A stretch of DNA of 64,000 nucleotides from Saxidomus purpurata (GCA_022818135.1 JAFMSR010000001.1:34998672-35062671); one strand, 5' to 3'. Numbered from the stretch's first letter, positions 45,440 to 58,429 are shown. The notes: generated by a model from the sequence alone, not told the origin. Numbers and translations: made by a program.

Positions 45440-46250
45440 TTGTTACCGTTCCATGTGAAACGTTTGTAGTAAAATGAACAGGTTAAGAGTTCCGAGAAAT
45501 AAAGTTCTTTCTATCATGAAAACTATTGCCCTGATGGAATTACTTTTCGAAATGCCCACCGGCTGAAAAGACGCAAGTACAGAACAAAGGGGCCCAATTA
45601 AGTTTGGCATGTAGACGGATACGATAAACTGAAGTCTTATGGTTTTTGTGTACACGGTGCTTTGACGGTTACAGCCGAAGGATACTTCTGTTAGAAATTG
45701 CTGGAAAGTAACAACAACCCCGCAATCATCGCCATGTATCATTTGCAGCACTGAAGACGCTGGGTTGCTCCGCGAATTCTTCGGTGTGACAAACACTACC
45801 TCTGTCTTTACTCAACCGTTCTTCCGATGCAATGATACAGATAGTATGTCTGGTCGTAGAGTTTTATGTACGTAAGTGTTTCAAATCAACGAATAGAGGC
45901 TTCACGCAAATATCAAAAGGAATTCTAGTGCTTGAAGTTTGTTTAAACCTGATTCAAGCCGAACTTGATATAATAGCGATAAACTGGAATCTGCATTCCA
46001 TACGTCAACAAAAAGAAATGCAGAGGTACCCAATGGAAAGCCCGATTTAATGTACTATTTTCCCGAAGTATTTGGTGGTCATAATTTCAGACTGTCAATC
46101 AACAAGATGTTGAGGTATGCATGGAAATGTACGGCTTACGCAGAACTGTATGCAGTCAAGAATTTCAAGATTTTGACCCTCCACATTCCCATTACTGCAC
46201 AAAGGGCTCTAGAATTATACAGGGGAAATGCTGGAACTCATTGACGAGTA
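45440..46250 (+). pseudogene. Integrase-core (DDE) gene remnant
   Basis: Across three frames one reads, in order: RLRVPRNKVLSIMKTIALM (HTH-like lead), KGPN-stop-VWHVDGYDKLKSYG, FCVHGALTVTAEGYF, NNNPAIIAMYHLQ, FFGVTNTTS, SNQRIEA, QAELDIIAINWNLHSIRQ, EVPNGKPDLMYYFPEVFGG and DVEVCMEMYG. This order (WHVDGYDKL, NNNP..IA, RIE..W, AELD..A..WN.H.IR, GKPDLLYFLPE) is that of a widespread 'integrase core' transposase-like family in fish, corals and molluscs. The strand of the DDE triad is broken by stops and at least three frameshifts; the 'R-x-D-x-GTEN' region is unrecognisable. Not functional. Confidence 0.7.
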
Positions 46251-47045
46251 TGGATTTGTCTTATCTCATAGCATCACATGAGTTTTTTGATAATTATTCT
46301 CCACCAGTGTTTCACTGTGTAATATTTGTCTGTTACACGGAAAAGTGCAGTACTGTATATAAACGGAATATTGTGTTAGCATGTTAACCGTGTGAGTATA
46401 GGGGCCTAGAGAGGTGGTTTCTTTTGAGATACTAAAACCTGTACCGTACACAGTACAAATCTTCATGGGAATGATACGGCCGTCATATAATCTGTATTAA
46501 AAATAAAAAATAGACAACATTTACATTATGAAAATATCTTTTATAAACCCAGCTTTGCTTCACTAATCATAGCGATGTAAAAGAAAATATGAGTCGGTGA
46601 CGCCGAAATACCGTGAGTCAACTCAGTTTTGTTAATGAACAAATATACGCGTATTTCCCCGATATTAAATGTTGTTTTCCCATGTTATTTTGTATCAAAA
46701 CCTAGACTCAATTGGTGACAACGTGTTAAGGAATACTTCTTACTGATACCACATATCATTTAGCGGAGAATAGATCATGGAATACCATCAGCCTCGAATG
46801 ATTTCATATGTTTTTTCCGTACGTACCTGGTTTCCGGGTCAGTTAATCTATACTGATGAGTCTCCTATAACATAAATTTATCAAGGGTTCATAATATTAT
46901 TTTAAACATTTGAATACATATTGCTATTTGTATTGTACTATAATAATATCTTAAACTTATTTCTAAAAATAAATTGAATACGGTCGTATCATTCTGTAGT
47001 TCTCGGCACATTCGGAAGATTAGCACGGTGACGGTACTGTATTAG
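46251..47045. other. Intergenic, no gene recognised
   Basis: AT-rich, no coding or clear repeat. Confidence 0.4.
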
Positions 47046-47560
47046 ATAACAATAGTAATAATAATAATAATATCTTTATTTACTAAAGGTTAAACACAAT
47101 AAGACAACTAAACATTAACTATCTTAATGTGGCCTTCAAAAAGAAAAGAAAGAAACAATCTGAACAAAAAATGGCATTATGAAAACAAAACATAAAAATG
47201 ACATAAATGAACCAAACAAACACTCATCTTTAACTAATGATGGATACATTTATACAGTGGAAAATCCTAATCAGTCACACATGTTTCGATTAAACAGTTA
47301 AACACAATAGTAAAAAGTTTTAAACATCAGCATTCATTATATATCCCCGCAAAATTACAGTAATATCAGTTCAATTTGGATTTGAAGTTGGAATAGGAAT
47401 TTCTTGTAGTTCCGTTTAAAAGATATGGGATTGTTGTACAGTTTTCTTATTTCTGTGGGGTATCTTTCCGCCACTTCATTTGCTGCTGTAAGCAATGTAT
47501 CTTCTGTAAAAATAATTTGTACGTGGTTTCAACTGAATGGAGTCTTCCGTTCTGAAGAAC
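47046..47560 (-). mobile_element. LINE 3' end on minus strand, with AAT-repeat tail
   Basis: The plus strand shows (AATAAT)n at about 47051-47071 followed by ATCTTTATTTA, i.e. AATAAAGAT plus ATT repeat on the minus strand, as in the LINE at 18666. Reading the minus strand from 47540 downward gives AANEVAERYPTEIRKLYNN then SFKRNYKKFLFQLQIQI, the end of a LINE ORF2. 5' truncated. Confidence 0.65.
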
Positions 47561-49044
47561 GAGTCTGTAAGTACTATTACTTGAAAATGTTATTAATTCT
47601 GACATACAAAAATGCAAGAGCTGCTACATTTAAAAATAACAAACCCATATGGCATGCATCTGTGTTCAAACGTAAAGCCAGTTTAATTCACTTAAACATA
47701 TCCAGAAACACATTAAGCCCTTATTTAAGATAATCCTCAGCCCTTTTTCAATCTTTAGGAATTTTTGTAAACACCTGATTTGAACTTATCCCCTGCGTTC
47801 AAAACTGTACAACAGTAGTCAAAACATGGCAATATGTATACATTGCAATACATATTCTAACCGTTTCCTAGTCCTTGATGTCTGATCCCCATGGAAATTG
47901 CTGCCTGGAATGCCAGTGCACTGGTCCTTCATTTACTAAGAATCCTCTCATGTTGGCTCCAAGCCACCCACACCTTCGGAACACGCTCTAGCAAGGTGCC
48001 ACAAACCATGAGGGGTGTCGAACGAACAAACGTATCAATCCTCGATTTTATAGAAAACACCAAGTATCACCGACGCAAAAATGACTTTAAACGTGTCAGC
48101 TACTTACAAGGTACTGATTTTAAACGGAAAGCAATCAGTTCTTTTAAGCTCCCAATCAAATCGCCATTTTCAGTAGTAGGAATTTCTTGTAATTTTAAGT
48201 CAGAACTGAATCGCATATGACAAGGAAGCCTGTACACAAATGTGTAAATGTTGAAGAAAGTCATAATCATTTCAATAAACACAAAGGAAGTGGCTATTTG
48301 GAGAGTAGTTAAATAATGTCGGTTTGCCTTTCTTGCACATTTTGTGCGATCGTTTTGTATCATAGGTGATATAGTATATATATTCTGAAATGATTAATCA
48401 ATTCATGATTAAGTGATTTATGAAGATGTGCCTCTATTTTGTTCCTTTTAAAAACTAATTCTGCTCTCATGGAAATGTAGCATGTATTTACATAAAATCG
48501 TAATATATAAACCAAATTAGTAAACCTCTCACCTGATCATATGTTTATTTTCAATAGTTAATCGATTAAAACTTAAAACCCAAACCAGATCAACCATTTA
48601 GTGGTTTTTATGAGTGCTATCCAGTCTTTCTATATTGGAAAATGTAAAAGAACTGGTTGAAAAATTATCAGTTTAACAATTCGTTTTTACAATTTGAGAG
48701 TAGCAACCTGAAACAAAGATGCTTATACAACAGCATTCAATAACGATAATTGTAAGTGTTTTCTTTACACGCTAACAGTGCGTATATTAATGTAGCCGTC
48801 TACTTTTCGCTGGACTTATAATGTATGCGCTCAGCTCCATACTCTTTCAATTTCGAGTATGTATATGAGAGAATAAATCTTTTGGACCAATATAAGATTT
48901 GTGCGTCTACCGAACTGCGAAAACTGGAAACATGTGAATTATAGACGAAATACCACCACTGATAAAAGCATGCTGGGGTTGCACAACTTTGAATGATACT
49001 TTGGCTATCCCTTGCAGAACATGCGATGAGAATCGACCAGCGGC
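47561..49044. other. Intergenic up to the second gap, nothing recognised
   Basis: Short open frames (47891-48220 and others) have no motif. The sequence just left of the gap (48800-49044) does not match the region left of duplication copy 1 (25275-25536). Confidence 0.4.
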
Positions 49045-49544
49045 NNNNNNNNNNNNNNNNNNNNNNNNNNNNNNNNNNNNNNNNNNNNNNNNNNNNNNNN
49101 NNNNNNNNNNNNNNNNNNNNNNNNNNNNNNNNNNNNNNNNNNNNNNNNNNNNNNNNNNNNNNNNNNNNNNNNNNNNNNNNNNNNNNNNNNNNNNNNNNNN
49201 NNNNNNNNNNNNNNNNNNNNNNNNNNNNNNNNNNNNNNNNNNNNNNNNNNNNNNNNNNNNNNNNNNNNNNNNNNNNNNNNNNNNNNNNNNNNNNNNNNNN
49301 NNNNNNNNNNNNNNNNNNNNNNNNNNNNNNNNNNNNNNNNNNNNNNNNNNNNNNNNNNNNNNNNNNNNNNNNNNNNNNNNNNNNNNNNNNNNNNNNNNNN
49401 NNNNNNNNNNNNNNNNNNNNNNNNNNNNNNNNNNNNNNNNNNNNNNNNNNNNNNNNNNNNNNNNNNNNNNNNNNNNNNNNNNNNNNNNNNNNNNNNNNNN
49501 NNNNNNNNNNNNNNNNNNNNNNNNNNNNNNNNNNNNNNNNNNNN
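49045..49544. other. Assembly gap (500 N)
   Basis: Exactly 500 unknown bases. The first base after it is already inside the second copy of the duplicated locus. Confidence 0.99.
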
Positions 49545-51450
49545 CTTTCAAAACCGTGTAAAATTTCTTGGACATGTGGAAAGTAAACAAAGCATAATAA
49601 CGGATCCAGAGAAGCTAGATAAAGTAGAATATGACCAACACCGTCACACTCTGAAGAATTGAGATACAATTTAGCTTTTGCAGGGTATTATCGAAGATTC
49701 ATCAAAGATTTTATCAAAATAACAAAGCCACTTTCAGATTTATTACCACCAACACTTATAAAGAAAAATAAGAACAAGAAAGAACTATACATTTGGATAT
49801 GGGAACAAGAACAATATCAAATCTTTGAAAAGTTATAGAAAATTATTACATCGCCTTCTTTTTTTACCTTTCCAGATTTACAGCAGAGCATTGAACAACA
49901 CACAGACGCTTCAATAAAAGGATAGGAGCCGTAGTCTAGTCAAATTCAGGACAACTAGAGAAGGATTATAGTCTTTGTAAGTAAATTAGTAAATTAGAAA
50001 AAGAATATCCGGGCTTTAAGCTCTAGTTTCTTGCACTGAAGTTAGTCATCACATAATTATTATGTACACAACAATGTACCTTACAAACAATAAGTTTACT
50101 GTGTAAACTGACAAAAATCCTTTTACACATGTTTTGACAAGTGCAAAAGTATATATCACAACTCATTATTAGGCTTCAGCCTTATATCTTTCAATTTTGA
50201 TATTGTATACCAATCAGGTCTGAAAAAAGGGGTGTAGGTACAATGCCATGATATTTATTTTGAAACATTGAGGAACAAGACGAATTATTTCATTTATTAG
50301 AATATACGAGACGGTGGTTAAAATAATTTATTGCAGCAAACGAACTACATACACGAGACTTTAACAGCTCCTCTGAACATCTCGGACATTCCAGGTGACA
50401 CATACACAATGTAAGAACATATAAATATGAGAGAACTGAGAACACATTTAAGAGAAGATAGACTATTAGGCAAATGGGTCAGAGCAGTGATTGGTAAATA
50501 ATGCCAGGTAAAAATGTCATTTTTTTAAAAATTACCATATCATGAAAAAGAATGTTTTCACATTTTCGCATGATGAGAATTGTTTTGTATAGAATTGTCA
50601 AAGAAGGAGACAGAGAATAACAAAGGAGACAACTTTAAGAAGACCTTCATTGTGATGTTGGTCATCCTGGTACAGATCGTGCCGTTTAATTGGTATCGCT
50701 AGATTTTATTAGCAATGTATTACTTCTGACATTGATATCAGAATGTCAGCTTGTGACAGATGTTTGAGGCGTAAACCATCCACATATATAAGAGCTTTAT
50801 TGACAAATATCAAGACAACTTATTCTTTAGAGCTGGTAGCAATGGAATTCCCGACTTTGTGACATTTAAAGGGCCGTATAGAAAACATTTTGGTAATCAC
50901 TGATCATTTTACCAAATGGACACAGGCTATCCTTGCCTTAACCAAACAGCCAAAACCACTGCAGATGATCTCACCACCACTTTTATTGTCAACTATGGCA
51001 TCCGGAACCGTCTCCACTCTGATCAATGAGCAACCTTTGTATCAGAATTTATCAAATAGTTTAGCAACAACATGGATATAAAAAGTCTAGGACTACATCG
51101 TACAACCCAATGAGATATCTTTTACGAGAACGTTTCAACAAAAATGTCCTAAGCATGTCAAGCACATTTAGAAATAGTTCAGCAAAGAAACTATAGATTG
51201 TGAATATATTCAATTGTCTCCGCGTACAACTCGAAACCTCACGAAACTGCAACAGTATCTCCGTTTGAAATGATGTTTAGACGGCCAACCAAAACTTCCG
51301 ATTGATTCTATCTTTCCCAACATTGACATAGATGCTTCATACAAGACAACCAAAACATTCATTTTGAAATTAAAGGAAAGGCGTAAATCCACTCATGATA
51401 TTGTCTCAGAATAACACAGAAGGCCCAGGAGAAACAAACAGATTCATATG
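49545..51450 (+). mobile_element. Ty3/gypsy retrotransposon pol remnant, copy 2
   Basis: Same RT, RNase H and integrase debris as copy 1, but with two segments copy 1 has lost: about 65 bp near 50285-50350, and about 165 bp near 51190-51355, where QLSPRTTRNLTKLQQYLR and CLDGQPKLPIDSIFPNIDID recall the integrase C-terminal 'F-x-L-M-F-G-R-x-P-x-L-P-I-D' region of gypsy elements. The integrase core reads VITDHFTKWTQAILALTKQ. Stops and frameshifts throughout. Confidence 0.75.
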
Positions 51451-51655
51451 TTAAAAAAGCTAACACAAACTATTATTCTAGCCGGTTAAATATACTGTTC
51501 TTTTCAGACGTTCGTTCAACATCATCTTTTTAATTATTGTCCCGTCTGAAGGAACTATGATGAATATTTGTTTATATAAAACTGTGCAAACAGTAGATAA
51601 ACTTGATCAATCATTTTGACAAACATAGGTAAAACTGCTAAGTATTTTGACAAAA

Positions 51656-52125
51656 AATTTTGAACGTAGATAAACCATATTCGAACTCGATCTAAATTTT
51701 TAAGGCAATCATACTGATCAAGTTCCATACACATTTTTCAATGATTCAATGACCTCTGTTTGAACTTAAATGACCCAAAGTTTTAAGGCAATCATACTGA
51801 TCAAGTTCCATGAACATTTTTCAATGATTCAATGACCTCTGTTTGAACTTAAATGACCCATATTCGAACTCAATCTACAGTTATACAATGCAATCATACT
51901 GACCGAATTCCATGAATATCCAATGAAAAATGCTACCTCTATTGCATATACACAATGTTTTTCTATAGTTGACCGAGTGACCTAGTTGTTGGCCTAGATG
52001 ATCCATATATATACACTAGACGTAGATTTTTAAGCAATTATACTGACTAATTTTTCATATAAACTCAATGAAAAATACTATCTGTGTTGCATACACAAGT
52101 CTGGACAGATAGACAACTGACAGAC
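51656..52125 (+). repeat. ~145-bp tandem repeat, rearranged (copy 2)
   Basis: The same repeat words as 27525-28225, but the first units are missing and a ~110-bp piece with CATTTTTCAATGATTCAATGAC is present twice (near 51728 and 51814), a copy-specific duplication. Confidence 0.7.
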
Positions 52126-52685
52126 TGACAGGCGACGGTCACCAGGCGATAACTATAACTCAGCTTGAGCACGTCGTACTCTGATGAGCTAAATATTGTA
52201 GACAACTTAACTGTAATAGAGCCTCCGCGTTGAGATCAAGAGGTCATGTGTTCAATATGGGAGCCATCTGCGTCTTAATTTTATCATACTGTACAATTTC
52301 TTGTAAATATAATATAGTATAATAATATAATATTGAATTGCCAAAAGACATTACCTAAACGGGATTGTTACATATCAATTAATGTATACATGTACAAACA
52401 TAGAAAACGCTTATAAAATCAGTGACCATGCTTATAAGAATAAGCAAAACAAAAAAAAACATGATTTGTTTTCAAGAGTCCCTATCATATTTACTTTCTG
52501 GGAGTTGATATACTAAGATTTCTTAAAACTATTCATCTTCCCAAGATAAAACAGCATGTTATTGCTTTATCTTTCCTTTGATCAAAGAAATATTTTGTTT
52601 TATACATTTAGTGTAAATAAAAACTTAATTAAAATGTTTGCAGTCATTAAATAGTTTTTTTGAAATTATGTCATTTCATTTTCAG

Positions 52686-52796
52686 TCATTTTCGAAATGG
52701 GAAATGATAAAAGCAAAGGCGTACACAGTGACAATTTCCAACAATACATGCAGACGAAACAGACGGACATGTACTACTTAGAAAATCTACCAGCAA
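52686..52796 (+). CDS. Exon A of unknown gene, copy 2
   Basis: ATG at 52697: MGNDKSKGVHSDNFQQYMQT, KQTDMYYLENLPA, donor AA|GTATTT. Keeps Gly2, Ser6 and Lys7 (myristoylation-type start). Relative to copy 1: Glu to Asp, Pro to Gln, Asp to Tyr and a three-residue in-frame insertion (MYY); no silent changes. Confidence 0.5.
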
Positions 52797-52939
52797 GTAT
52801 TTGTTTACTGATTTTGTCGTGTTGTTTAGTTTGACTGTGCATATGTACAGTACTTTAATCCCTAAAAGCGCTGTTTGTACAATTTTGGTGTCGTGAAAAG
52901 TCTCTCAGACATATAAATGCGATGCCGGTGTGGTTTAGA

Positions 52940-53440
52940 CAACTCAGTTATATCGAATATTTGCGTCCGTCACACAAACCTAACGTTGGCTATAACTTTG
53001 CCATTTCTTAAGATTTCTTCATCAAACTTTACAATTGTATTGCTTATGACATAAGGGTCATGATGCCGCCAAATTTTGTAGGTCAAGGTCATATTTGACA
53101 GAGTTATGCCCCTTTTTATACTTAGATTTTTGCTATAACTTTGCCATTTCTTAAGATTTCTTTAAAATTGTATTGCTTATGTCAAAAGGGTTGTGTTGCC
53201 GCCAAAAATTTCGTCACGAAAACTTAATGTTGGCTATAACTTTGCCATTTCTTAAGATTTCTTCATCAAACTTTAAAATTGAATTGCTTATGACATAAGG
53301 GTCATGAGGCCGCCAAATTTTGTTGGTCAAAGTCATATTTGACAGAGTTATGCCCCTTTTTACACTGAGATTTTGTCAAAAAATTGTTGGTTATTCTGAC
53401 AAAGCATAAGAGGGCGACACAAGTGTTCTACTGAACACCC
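52940..53440 (+). repeat. Intronic tandem repeat (TATAACTTTGCCATTTCTTA type), copy 2 only
   Basis: Three units, each with GGCTATAACTTTGCCATTTC, TTAAGATTTCTTCATCAAAC, TTGCTTATGACATAAGGGTC and GACAGAGTTATGCCCC, begin near 52987, 53131 and 53231. It ends in GAGGGCGACACAAGTGTTCT. A repeat type I associate with bivalves. It replaces the unrelated ~170-bp array in the same intron of copy 1. Confidence 0.75.
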
Positions 53441-53542
53441 ATCTAGTCTATTTATTATGGCCAAACACATTTGTGTATATTAGCGTAACTACGTAACATT
53501 TGACAGTAGATGATGAGCATATATATTTTCATTCCACTGCAG

Positions 53543-53639
53543 CGTGTCTTCAACAAGCATTATAATGACGTTGTGGTTTTTAGTGAAGCAACCATTGCAC
53601 AACAGAAGCTAGTAGACGAGTTGGAACAACTCTCAAAAG
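53543..53639 (+). CDS. Exon B of unknown gene, copy 2
   Basis: Frame RVFNKHYNDVVVFSEATIAQ, QKLVDELEQLSK; borders CTGCAG and AAAAG|GTAAGT as in copy 1. Two replacements (S/N, G/V), no silent change. Confidence 0.7.
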
Positions 53640-53949
53640 GTAAGTTATAAGTTTCAAATTGGCTTATTTCAGTTTACAGTTATAAAGCGTTTCAATAAAC
53701 ATACCTGTATAATTTAAACAGATAGCAACTATCTGATAATTTATAAATTCTGCACATGCGATTTTATATAAGATACAATTCATGAAAACAAATGAAATAG
53801 ATAACAAAATCATAGATTAGAAAAATCAACGTTTATAATGATATCTTTTATATATGCCGAATATTTGGAATGCCTTCACGATATAGTCTGCTCGGCACAT
53901 TTAGGAATGCTTGATAACTATGCCTCCAGGGGAGACAATTATATATTGT

Positions 53950-53951
53950 CC

Positions 53952-54022
<71 letters not shown>

Positions 54023-54110
54023 CTGTGTGTGTGTGTCTGTCTGTCTGTCTGTCTGTCTGTCAGAATGGACGGATGGATGTCAGAATGGATTGATGTCAGA
54101 ATGGAGCAAT
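53950..54110 (+). repeat. Long (GT)n, (TCTG)n and GGATG microsatellite, copy 2
   Basis: About 80 bp of (GT) with few interruptions, then six TCTG units and ATGGATTGATGTCAGA-type repeats. Much longer than in copy 1. Confidence 0.9.
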
Positions 54111-54141
54111 GTCAAAGGGTTTGTATGTGCAACTCTGTGTG

Positions 54142-54764
54142 CCAAGTAAGCAAGCAATTGAAGATCAACAGCGGTCGCGTTCAACAGACAATATATTTAT
54201 CTACCAAACTGGTAAAAAGCTACCGTTCTTATAAAACTCTTCAGGAATATTGAGCTATTTCGCTCTCTCCGTTTTCTTGATATTTTCCGTCACTGCTGAC
54301 TTCCGGTTCACCTCAAATGACCTTTCAAACACGTCATAAGGTTATGCACAGAAGTGATACTTTGCGCTGCTTACGTTACGTTTTACAAATTGTTTTTATA
54401 GTATATCTCTTTCCTATACCTGCTTGTCCACAAAGTAACAGGTTACGGCCGCTTACAGCGGCATTTATTGCCAAATTCAGCATTGTTTAAATACGAAATA
54501 CACCAATTTGACACAATACACGAAAAATATCGCGAATATTTTCAACCAATGAAAACTTATTGTTACAAAATTGAAAGGTGAACCGGAAGTCGGCAGTGAC
54601 AGAAAAAAACTAGGAAAACGGAGAGAGCGGAATAGTGCAATATTCTTGAAGAATTGTATAGGAACGGTAGCTTTTTAAAAAATGTTACTTGCCAGTTGGC
54701 AGATAAATATATTGCCTGTTAAACGCAACCGCTGTTGATCTTAAATTGCTTGCTTGAATGTTAC
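54142..54764. mobile_element. 620-bp fold-back element, present in copy 2 only
   Basis: Left arm (about 54150-54337: AAGCAAGCAATTGAAGATCA, GTAGATAAATATATTG-type and GGAGAGAGCGAAATAG-type words in complement, CTTCCGGTTCACC) is the imperfect reverse complement of the right arm (about 54575-54757). The loop is about 240 bp. No coding. At the equivalent place copy 1 has about 320 bp of unrelated sequence (30522-30842). Confidence 0.7.
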
Positions 54765-54962
54765 ACAAAGAGCGGTGACCGGACCCCCCGCCGAAAACGT
54801 TCAACATCATGTGAATGATATAGAACAGTGTATACGGGGGTTTTTCAGAAAATGACTTTTTACCTTTTTTTGTGTATTTTTGCATGATAGGGTGTTATTC
54901 AGGTACTAATTTGGTATTTAGTAAAATCACATGGCAGTTCAGTACTCTGGTGCCAGTGTACA
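54765..54962. other. Copy-2-specific sequence after the fold-back
   Basis: Contains GACCGGACCCCCCGCCGAAAA and TTACCTTTTTTTGTGTATTT; looks like a dispersed repeat. Absent from copy 1. Confidence 0.4.
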
Positions 54963-55560
54963 CGACTTAATTTGAACCAAACTGCGCAAAAGTGATCGGT
55001 ATGACATCTAGTACTGCACATTAAAATATGTTTATATTGACATTGACTGACCGTTTCGCAAAAGACTAAAATTGTAAATCATATACCATACAGCATTGTA
55101 AATATGTATCATCTGCCTTACATTTGAAAAAAAACCCCATAAAAAGCTGCATAGCGAGTTTGTTAGATGAAATACTTTTTAATTACCTAGTTACTGAAAA
55201 AACAAACTTAAGATACTTATATCTTTTAGTGAAAGTCTTTACCGAAAAGAAATTGTTTGTGCTTCAGTTTATTTTCAAAATGAGGGATATAGATGCATGT
55301 TCCCTCTTTGTATCATTTCCTTGCATTCTTTAAATGTTAATCATTTCCGCTTTTGATATACAGACACGAACGGCTGTTTAAATTTTGTTACCTCTTGTTG
55401 AGTCTGTGGCAATACCCTATACAACTAGGGTACACGTACAAAACAAAAAAAAATAAAGATAACTCTTATATTGTTCTTAACATCAGTGGTGAAAATAGTT
55501 TTTTAGTCCTTAGAAAATTGCAAACCATTTTAACAGGTTATTTTTTTACAAATATTACAG

Positions 55561-55658
55561 CCGAACTACCAAATCCAAGTAGATTATTTGATCTTAGTTC
55601 TCAGATGTTATATGATGTTACAAAGAAAGAGATTCTGAAAGTAACACTTTTGCATTGA
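55561..55658 (+). CDS. Possible alternative terminal exon, copy 2
   Basis: Identical in sequence and borders to 31430-31527: joins exon B in phase and ends KVTLLH-stop. Same doubts apply. Confidence 0.35.
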
Positions 55659-55784
55659 AACATGTTTCAGAATATTTTGTATACAATGAACTAAGAAATT
55701 TGAATTCTTAAGCAAACTGTTTGTGTGAATAATGTTTATTCTGACTTCCAGCTTGTAACATTATATGAAAGAACGTTTTGTTTG

Positions 55785-56295
55785 CAAAAGATTTACATTT
55801 TCATATTACCGGTTCTAAATTGTATAATTTTGTTATTCCAAAATCTACTGGAAAAGAAAAATGTTACTTTGTATTTCTCTGCAATTAGTGATTGAAATTC
55901 ACTGCCTGTGCATATAAAACAGATAACAAAAATTGGACAGTTCATGAAAGTTGTTAAATGCCACTTTTTTGATGTGGATAATATTTGTTAGGCCAAGTGG
56001 TTTATTTATTCATGATATACTGAACAATTTTTTGTTATAATTCTTATGCATTTTATATCAAATGATATATATTTTTGTAACTCATAGAAACATAATTATT
56101 ATCAATGTACCTCTAACTTATTTCTCATTGTTTTTGTGAACTTCCAAAAACAAAGTCTTATTTTCTTTTCCTCTCATGTTTTTGTTGTTTTTTTAGCTAT
56201 AAGGTATTTATCAGAACCCCATTGGAAATAAGCTTCAAGGCTTAAATGAGCCATCCTAGGTTTAATACACACTTAATTTTAGCTAACTGCACTTT
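55785..56295 (+). mobile_element. LINE 3' end, copy 2
   Basis: Nearly identical to 31660-32165: NVTLYFSAISDWNSLPVHIK tail and CCCCATTGGAAATAAGC 3' UTR. Confidence 0.6.
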
Positions 56296-57123
56296 CAAGT
56301 TTCTACACAAATTAGCTTACTAATGTTTCTATAATTTTGTTCATGAACAATCTCATTATGTGCTTATAAGTCACAATGAATAGTGATTATTTGTGAAACT
56401 TTTAAAATATGTTGTAGTCTGCTGAATACCAGAAGCTACAAATAACTAGTCAACGAAATTGCAAAATTAGCCAACAGTGTGATTGAATTTTTACAGTAAA
56501 CATATTATAAAGGCTAACATTTCGGCAAATTATTAAAATAATGTCAAATAGAAACAAATAAGATTGTAGTCACAGGTTGCCAGGAAGCAAAAATAATCAT
56601 AACAAAAACAAGCTATCGATTTGAAATTCTTAATAGTATAAAAGTGTTGCCAATTTGAAAATTATAATTTATTAATATCTATTAATATTAAAATAGCTAC
56701 ACGTATACACAAACTTAACCTTGTACATTAGTTGATACGTAATGCTAATACAAGAAATTCATTAAATAAGTGTGTAAATGCAGCTACTAATGTAGGTATG
56801 TTAAAAATTAGGAAAACTACCTTTTTCTTGATTATTTGGCTTTGACTACGCCAAATTATTCACAATGTCCCCAGTGGTGTTTTTGCCACTGACCGTTCCA
56901 AGGCGGTGCCCCACTGTGTTCCTTTAATTGTTCGTTTAGTCCTCGTGTGTTTGCTTTGTATGCTAGTGTGTGTTGGTAGTGTATGTGTGTGTGTGTACAT
57001 GATTGTGTGTGTGTGTGTGTGTGTGGTGGTGTGCACTTCTGGGTGCTGTGGGGCTCGTTTTGGGGAGGCTGCGTTTTTGGTACGTGGCTTTCCCTGTTTG
57101 ATATTATTTTTGTTTTTATGCAG

Positions 57124-57194
57124 ATGAAGGTGCCACAGATACGCCAGGACAGAAAGTATTTAATGCAGGTCGGGACATCTTGAAGAATATACAG
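57124..57194 (+). CDS. Exon C of unknown gene, copy 2
   Basis: Identical to exon C of copy 1: DEGATDTPGQKVFNAGRDIL, KNIQ. In phase with exon B. Confidence 0.65.
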
Positions 57195-58239
57195 GTAAAG
57201 AAACAGTACATGTGTTTTTTCAGATCGGAAGTTGCAGGCGAAAGGTAATATGGACTAAGCTACGTATTGGTTTTATTGTCTCATAAAGATAAATAACTAT
57301 AATTTATAAAAAACAAGCGTAAATCACACTTTTCCTTGAGAGTCACTTTCTAGGTGTCATGCCTGTCGGTGATATATTGTTATTTTATGATTCTGAATAC
57401 ATGTAATGCATGTTTGAAGACTTTTTTATAAGTTTTCATGCTTTTTAACACTTTATCATGTGACAAATTCTAAAGATTGTGCTGTTTTATGCACAGTTTG
57501 AAATACACTGGACTCAAATTTGCTGTTGGATAGATTAGGAGTGCCTTTAACTTTAAACATTGTATTAATGGAAATGAACATACATGTATAAAATATTTAC
57601 ATATTGCAAGAAGAAAATATGATGCACTTTTGTATCAAACGAAAAACAATTTGTGCAAATATTTTTTTTTTGTGTTTTCACGACAGTTTCAACTGTTTGA
57701 AGTAATAATTGACTTAACAAATGTTGTTTGCTAGAAATATGTTTTTATTTATTTTGTTTTCATCAAATTCAAGGTGCAAATGATAAATATTGCTGATAGA
57801 GGGATAAATAAATATATTAGCTTGTACAGCATATTACAGGTCTGTTGCGCTCTTTTCGTTGAAAGCAAATATGGGTAGTAATATAGTTTTGTGATCCATG
57901 TGAGGGAGTAGCTCTTGTTGCAATCGGATGACACTCATGCTACTAAGATAATGACCCTTTTACTATATAAATTTGTATAGTAGTTGCTCACACTCGTCTT
58001 TTAATTTTAAATACGCACATAAAGAAGGACAACTCTAATTTGTTAGTAGTATGTTTTTATACGACGTCAGTAATGTAATGTCATTGACGTAATTACTGTC
58101 GTTGACTACTAAGTTTCTGAGGAAACATCCAAATTTGGTATTGTGGTTGAACGAAATCAGATTTTACATTGTTCGGCCCATTGAAATAAGATTCGTACGG
58201 TACTCGTATCAGTTACCTTCAAATGTCGCAATATTATAG

Positions 58240-58344
58240 GGCAAAAGTCAAAAGAGGACTGCCATCAAAAGATGAAATACAGGTTCTTTCATTCTCATAT
58301 GAAAATGTTCGAAAATTTGAAGCAGACCTCGCAGTCGAAATAGA
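58240..58344 (+). CDS. Exon D of unknown gene, copy 2
   Basis: Frame AKVKRGLPSKDEIQVLSFSY, ENVRKFEADLAVEIE, open throughout, unlike copy 1. But at its start one extra G follows the acceptor AG (TATAG|GGCAAAAG), so splicing at the conserved site would shift the frame. The donor is probably AGA|GTATTT. The longer open frame (58223-58549) continues into intron sequence. Confidence 0.5.
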
Positions 58345-58429
58345 GTATTTATGTTTCATGGCTAGTCTCTTTTTTATTGTTCATTCGTTCTGCCCCTCTC
58401 TCCGCATTCATGGCCTACACCGTTTCTCC

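Noticed and set aside
47891..48220. 109-codon plus-strand frame
   Set aside because: No motif, no splice context, and a competing frame on the other strand; treated as chance.
48800..49669. Long open frames spanning 48800-49669
   Set aside because: Same artefact over the second N gap.
53838..54253. Cys/Val-repeat frames
   Set aside because: Translations of the (GT)n microsatellite.
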